The notes below the pieces were generated by a model. That model was given only the letters and a program-made list of their open reading frames with translations, ran no database searches and was not told the DNA's origin. From NCBI GenBank assembly GCA_947073895.1, contig CAMTNN010000014.1, positions 1-17,117 on the forward strand: DNA of 17,117 bases. Direction: 5' to 3'. The translations under genes and the position numbers were made by a program. Position 1 is the first letter of the stretch. Each line of letters begins with the position of its first letter. Shown here piece by piece: positions 14,757 through 17,117 of this stretch. The DNA comes from an uncultured cyanobacterium (GTDB lineage Bacteria; Cyanobacteriota; Vampirovibrionia; Gastranaerophilales; Gastranaerophilaceae).

Positions 14757-15075
14757 TATTTTTTATCAATTCAATAATTTTACAATAACTTTCTGCATGC
14801 TTAGGCTTAACTGATAAAAACATTTTAAGCAATTCTTGTTTTGACTCGTCAGCACAGGATATATTATTAACCCCAAAATCTTCCAAAGGAATGTTCAAAA
14901 ACTCCATTATATGTAAAAAATTATTAACCTGAGGAAACTGCTTTCCATTTTCAATATTTCCTAAATTTTTCTCAGACATTCCAATAGCTTCAGCTAATTG
15001 ATTCTGAGTTAATTTAGTTTTTTTACGGGCATTTTTAATAACTTGCCCAATAAATTTCTTATCATCATATATCAT
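14746..15075 (-). CDS. XRE/Cro-type helix-turn-helix transcriptional regulator
   Basis: 109 residues. An N-terminal HTH_3-type domain spans about residues 9-63 with the helix-turn-helix LTQNQLAEAIGMSEKNLGNIENG (22-44), typical of Cro/C1-like repressors. The C-terminal ~45 residues (DESKQELLKMFLSVKPKHAESYCKII) are helical and may dimerise. No signal peptide or metal-binding site is visible. No Shine-Dalgarno precedes the ATG, and TATAAG sits almost against it, so a leaderless or weakly translated start is possible. The gene is convergent with dapF (11-base overlap) and divergent from the glycosyltransferase gene at 15229. The shared upstream region carries repeats that may be its operator, so control of itself and of the glycosyltransferase is a reasonable but unproven inference. 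Confidence 0.88.
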   Translation of the reverse strand: MIYDDKKFIGQVIKNARKKTKLTQNQLAEAIGMSEKNLGNIENGKQFPQVNNFLHIMEFLNIPLEDFGVNNISCADESKQELLKMFLSVKPKHAESYCKIIELIKNITD

Positions 15076-15150
15076 AACTTATAACAGAATACATTAGATT
15101 AACTTCTCTTATAACCAGACATGTTTCCTATTCTCCAAAAATGTATAACA

Positions 15151-15204
15151 TGTGTTGCATTTTACATTTTTATGATAAACTCATTACATGCAATACATTT
15201 TACA
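15151..15204. promoter_or_regulatory. Repeats upstream of the XRE regulator and glycosyltransferase, candidate operator
   Basis: TGTGTTGCAT (15151-15160) and ATGCAATACA (15188-15197) form a 10-base inverted repeat with one mismatch. CATTTTACA occurs twice in the same direction (15158-15166 and 15196-15204). ACATGT palindromes lie at 15119-15124 and 15148-15153. The cluster lies between two divergent genes, one of which encodes a DNA-binding repressor type. Confidence 0.4.
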
Positions 15205-15213
15205 AAAATACAA

Positions 15214-15219
15214 TATAAT
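15214..15219 (+). promoter_or_regulatory. Possible -10 box of the glycosyltransferase gene
   Basis: A perfect TATAAT ends 9 bases before the ATG at 15229, with no good -35. If used, the transcript would have a leader of about 3 bases, close to leaderless. Confidence 0.4.
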
Positions 15220-15228
15220 AGGTGCCAA

Positions 15229-17117
15229 ATGAAAAGAGATTCAATTTGCTTATCAATTATTGTTCCTGTTTTTAATGTAGAACAATATCTGGAAACATGC
15301 TTAACATCACTCATGAATCAAAGCATAAGAAACCTGGAAATAATTTGCATAGATGACGGTTCAACTGATAACAGCTTAAATTTGTTATTAGATTTCGCGA
15401 AAAAAGATGAAAGAATTAAAGTTATTACACAAAAAAATTCGAAACAAGGAACTGCCAGAAATAACGGAATAAAAATTGCACAAGGCGAATATATCGGTTT
15501 TGTTGACCCTGATGATTATGTAGATAGTGATTTTTTTGAAAAATTATATACTGCAGCACAGGAGAATCAAACAGATATTGCAGTTTCCGGTATTATTAAA
15601 CATAAGAAAAATTACAAAAAATATATTATAAAATGCCAACACAAACATGTAGTCTCTAATATTTCAGAAAAAATAAAAATATGCTCCGATAAAACAAATC
15701 GTTTTTTCCACTGCACGAATAAAATTTATAAAACTTCTTTCATAAAAAACAACAATATAATGTTTACAGAACAACGTTTACATGAAGATGTTGAATTTGC
15801 AATAAAAGCAATTTACTTTGCAAATAAAATTGTATCTGTTCCAAACACATTATACCATTACATTCAACGTCCTGATTCTACTTGCAAATCTAAAGCATTA
15901 AAAGAACAACGTGAAACTGATAGAATTTTTGTATACAAAGAAATGCAAAAATTTGCACATGAACACAATATTAAATTACCTGAGAGAATGAACTATTATA
16001 AAAAAATTAATTTAAATTACTTACTCAAAGCGTATGTCGGTATTTACAAAACAAAATACTTATTACTTGGAATTTTTGTTATACCAACAGTCATTTATAA
16101 ATTATTAAAACAAATTTTTTGCATAAAAAGAAATTCCGAAATAAGATTTAAATTTTGTATCTTAGGAATAACATTTAGTATTGCAAAACCAAAGGCAAGG
16201 CTAAAAAAAGAAGATACACCATATCAGGAATACAAAGTCAAAAATATTGATATAACAACCCTTCCCCCTGCACAAGGACAGATACGTGATATTCAATATG
16301 CAAATCTTGAACTGTTAAAAGAACTTGATTACGTATGTAAAGAAAACAATCTAAAATATTGGCTGGATTTTGGAACACTAATTGGTGCCGTACGCCATAA
16401 GGGTTATATTCCCTGGGATGATGATATTGATGTCTTGATGCCAAGGAGTGACTATGATAAGTTTCTTGCGCTTAAACAGAAATTGCAGGGAACCGGGTAT
16501 GAAATCGTTGATTCTAATAATCAATTTTACAATCAGTGGTTCGCTAAATTCTCGGATGCAAATACCACTATAGTAGAAATGACTGATTTTCCCATTGTTT
16601 TTGGAGTATATATTGATATTTTCCCTTTGGATGAGGTGGGAAATGTGGATGTAGCTAAAAAATTGCATGAAGAAAAAAGTAAATATTTTGATAAATATCG
16701 GAGGACCTTTAAAAAAACGTTTTTTAGAAATTGCATAAACTTGTTTATCCACATGCATATAAAAACATTTTTGAAGGAAATATACTACGCTTCTATAGGG
16801 AAAGTATTTAAAGGACATTATTTTTTTAAATACAAACATGCGGAAGACTTGATTCAAAAACAAAGAGGGCAGAAGTGTATGTGTTATGGCGGGTTCTATG
16901 GCTTTGAGAAAGAATTGTGTGAAAAGGAATGGTTTGGAAAAGGGGTTGCAGTTCCTTTTGAAGATTTTTCCATTATTGTCCCCAGCAATTACCATGCTTA
17001 CTCATTTAATAACACAGCCCCCACCGCGGCCGACGGCGAGGACATGCCCGACGCTCTCGCCGGACTCGCCGCATCGGCAGCCCTCGCTGTCAGCGACATA
17101 CCTTTCAATGGACCCAT
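15229..17117 (+). CDS. GT2 glycosyltransferase fused to a LicD-type domain, 3'-truncated at a chimeric join
   Basis: The frame is open from ATG 15229 to the window end (629 codons). Residues about 6-230 form a GT-A fold family 2 glycosyltransferase: [21 protein letters not shown] (41-47), DPDD (93-96) and LHEDVEFA. A hydrophobic stretch near 274-290 and an [12 protein letters not shown] linker follow. From about 345 the protein is LicD-like, with [20 protein letters not shown] and the metal-binding DDDIDV (397-402), [12 protein letters not shown], and [17 protein letters not shown] to residue 591. LicD proteins attach phosphocholine or a similar phospho-group to surface glycans, so the protein probably builds and decorates a capsule or LPS-like glycan at the inner face of the membrane. 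Counted windows rise from 22% GC (15601-15660) to 43% (16441-16500), suggesting a mosaic origin. The true LicD end (expected YGDYM-like) is lost after about 17004. Confidence 0.88.
   Translation, partial: MKRDSICLSIIVPVFNVEQYLETCLTSLMNQSIRNLEIICIDDGSTDNSLNLLLDFAKKDERIKVITQKNSKQGTARNNGIKIAQGEYIGFVDPDDYVDSDFFEKLYTAAQENQTDIAVSGIIKHKKNYKKYIIKCQHKHVVSNISEKIKICSDKTNRFFHCTNKIYKTSFIKNNNIMFTEQRLHEDVEFAIKAIYFANKIVSVPNTLYHYIQRPDSTCKSKALKEQRETDRIFVYKEMQKFAHEHNIKLPERMNYYKKINLNYLLKAYVGIYKTKYLLLGIFVIPTVIYKLLKQIFCIKRNSEIRFKFCILGITFSIAKPKARLKKEDTPYQEYKVKNIDITTLPPAQGQIRDIQYANLELLKELDYVCKENNLKYWLDFGTLIGAVRHKGYIPWDDDIDVLMPRSDYDKFLALKQKLQGTGYEIVDSNNQFYNQWFAKFSDANTTIVEMTDFPIVFGVYIDIFPLDEVGNVDVAKKLHEEKSKYFDKYRRTFKKTFFRNCINLFIHMHIKTFLKEIYYASIGKVFKGHYFFKYKHAEDLIQKQRGQKCMCYGGFYGFEKELCEKEWFGKGVAVPFEDFSIIVPSNYHAYSFNNTAPTAADGEDMPDALAGLAASAALAVSDIPFNGP
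17005..17117 (+). other. Foreign tail: internal fragment of Bacteroidota-type polynucleotide phosphorylase (pnp)
   Basis: From about 17005 the sequence becomes strongly GC-rich (41 of 60 bases at 17041-17100). In the same frame it reads [19 protein letters not shown] followed by [10 protein letters not shown], which I recognise as the first RNase PH-like domain of PNPase as it occurs in Bacteroides/Alistipes-like bacteria. It replaces the expected LicD C-terminus. It is most likely a chimeric assembly join; the exact joint is between about 17002 and 17025. Confidence 0.8.

Noticed and set aside
16378..16995. 205-codon minus-strand frame opposite the LicD region
   Set aside because: The plus strand carries clear LicD motifs ([17 protein letters not shown]); the antisense product is Phe/Ile-rich and resembles nothing.
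15229..17117. A genuine GT2-LicD-PNPase fusion protein
   Set aside because: The composition step is abrupt, both partners are cut mid-domain at the joint, and the piece lies at the very end of the sequence, all typical of assembly chimerism.
1..17117. CRISPR array, toxin-antitoxin, restriction or phage module
   Set aside because: No regularly spaced repeats and no nuclease, methylase, integrase or transposase motifs were found; the XRE gene has no toxin partner, because its neighbours are dapF and a glycosyltransferase.

Overview
The window is about 17.1 kb of AT-rich DNA (two 60-base windows in the 15.2-17 kb gene count to 22% and 43% GC). It is densely packed with housekeeping genes and a few lineage-specific ones. 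The gene mix suggests a gut 'Candidatus Gastranaerophilales' / Melainabacteria (Vampirovibrionia) type bacterium: a signal-peptide-bearing triple-SLH protein, a protein with the N-terminal MGLACNQIRLLTLTTRKAD block, AAA+ proteins that start with an NFKA motif, a sigma factor of the SigA/RpoD type, and DAP-type peptidoglycan synthesis. This placement comes from recall of such genomes, not from a search.

Layout, left to right. (1) 1-2859: SNF2/Swi2 ATPase, cut off by the left edge. (2) 2925-3188: small unknown protein. (3) 3244-5019: aspartyl-tRNA synthetase aspS, followed by a strong, apparently bidirectional terminator. (4) 5174-6166, minus strand: lineage-type coiled-coil protein. It is divergent from (5) 6327-7493 and 7576-8943, two paralogous AAA+ ATPases, each with one predicted N-terminal membrane segment. 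A perfect 10-bp inverted repeat sits between the divergent genes. (6) 8963-9946: ribD, with a near-consensus promoter placed so that its mRNA should be leaderless. Next comes 9987-10913, a sigma-70 factor whose Shine-Dalgarno can be sequestered by a hairpin starting directly after the ribD stop. A 16-bp GC-rich palindrome follows. (7) 11052-12188: exported SLH protein plus terminator. (8) 12258-12576: gene-free gap. (9) hisS (minus) and dapF (plus), divergent. Their 100-bp spacer holds a 25-nt imperfect direct repeat around an all-GC core, which creates a second hisS-like start (a 12-codon upstream ORF) and supplies the -35 box of the dapF promoter. (10) 14746-15075, minus: XRE-type HTH regulator overlapping the dapF end. 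(11) 15229 to the right edge: a long open frame encoding a GT2 glycosyltransferase fused to a LicD-type domain, running off the window.

The last ~100 bases (from about 17005) change abruptly to about 68% GC. In the same frame they stop looking like LicD and read as an internal piece of a Bacteroidota-type polynucleotide phosphorylase. This is best explained as a chimeric assembly join at a contig end, not biology.

I see no CRISPR array, tRNA, rRNA, transposase or dedicated defence system. The most interesting biology is regulatory: the duplicated hisS start with its upstream ORF, the predicted ribD-to-sigma translational coupling, the leaderless ribD promoter, and the pair of membrane-anchored AAA+ ATPases of unknown role.
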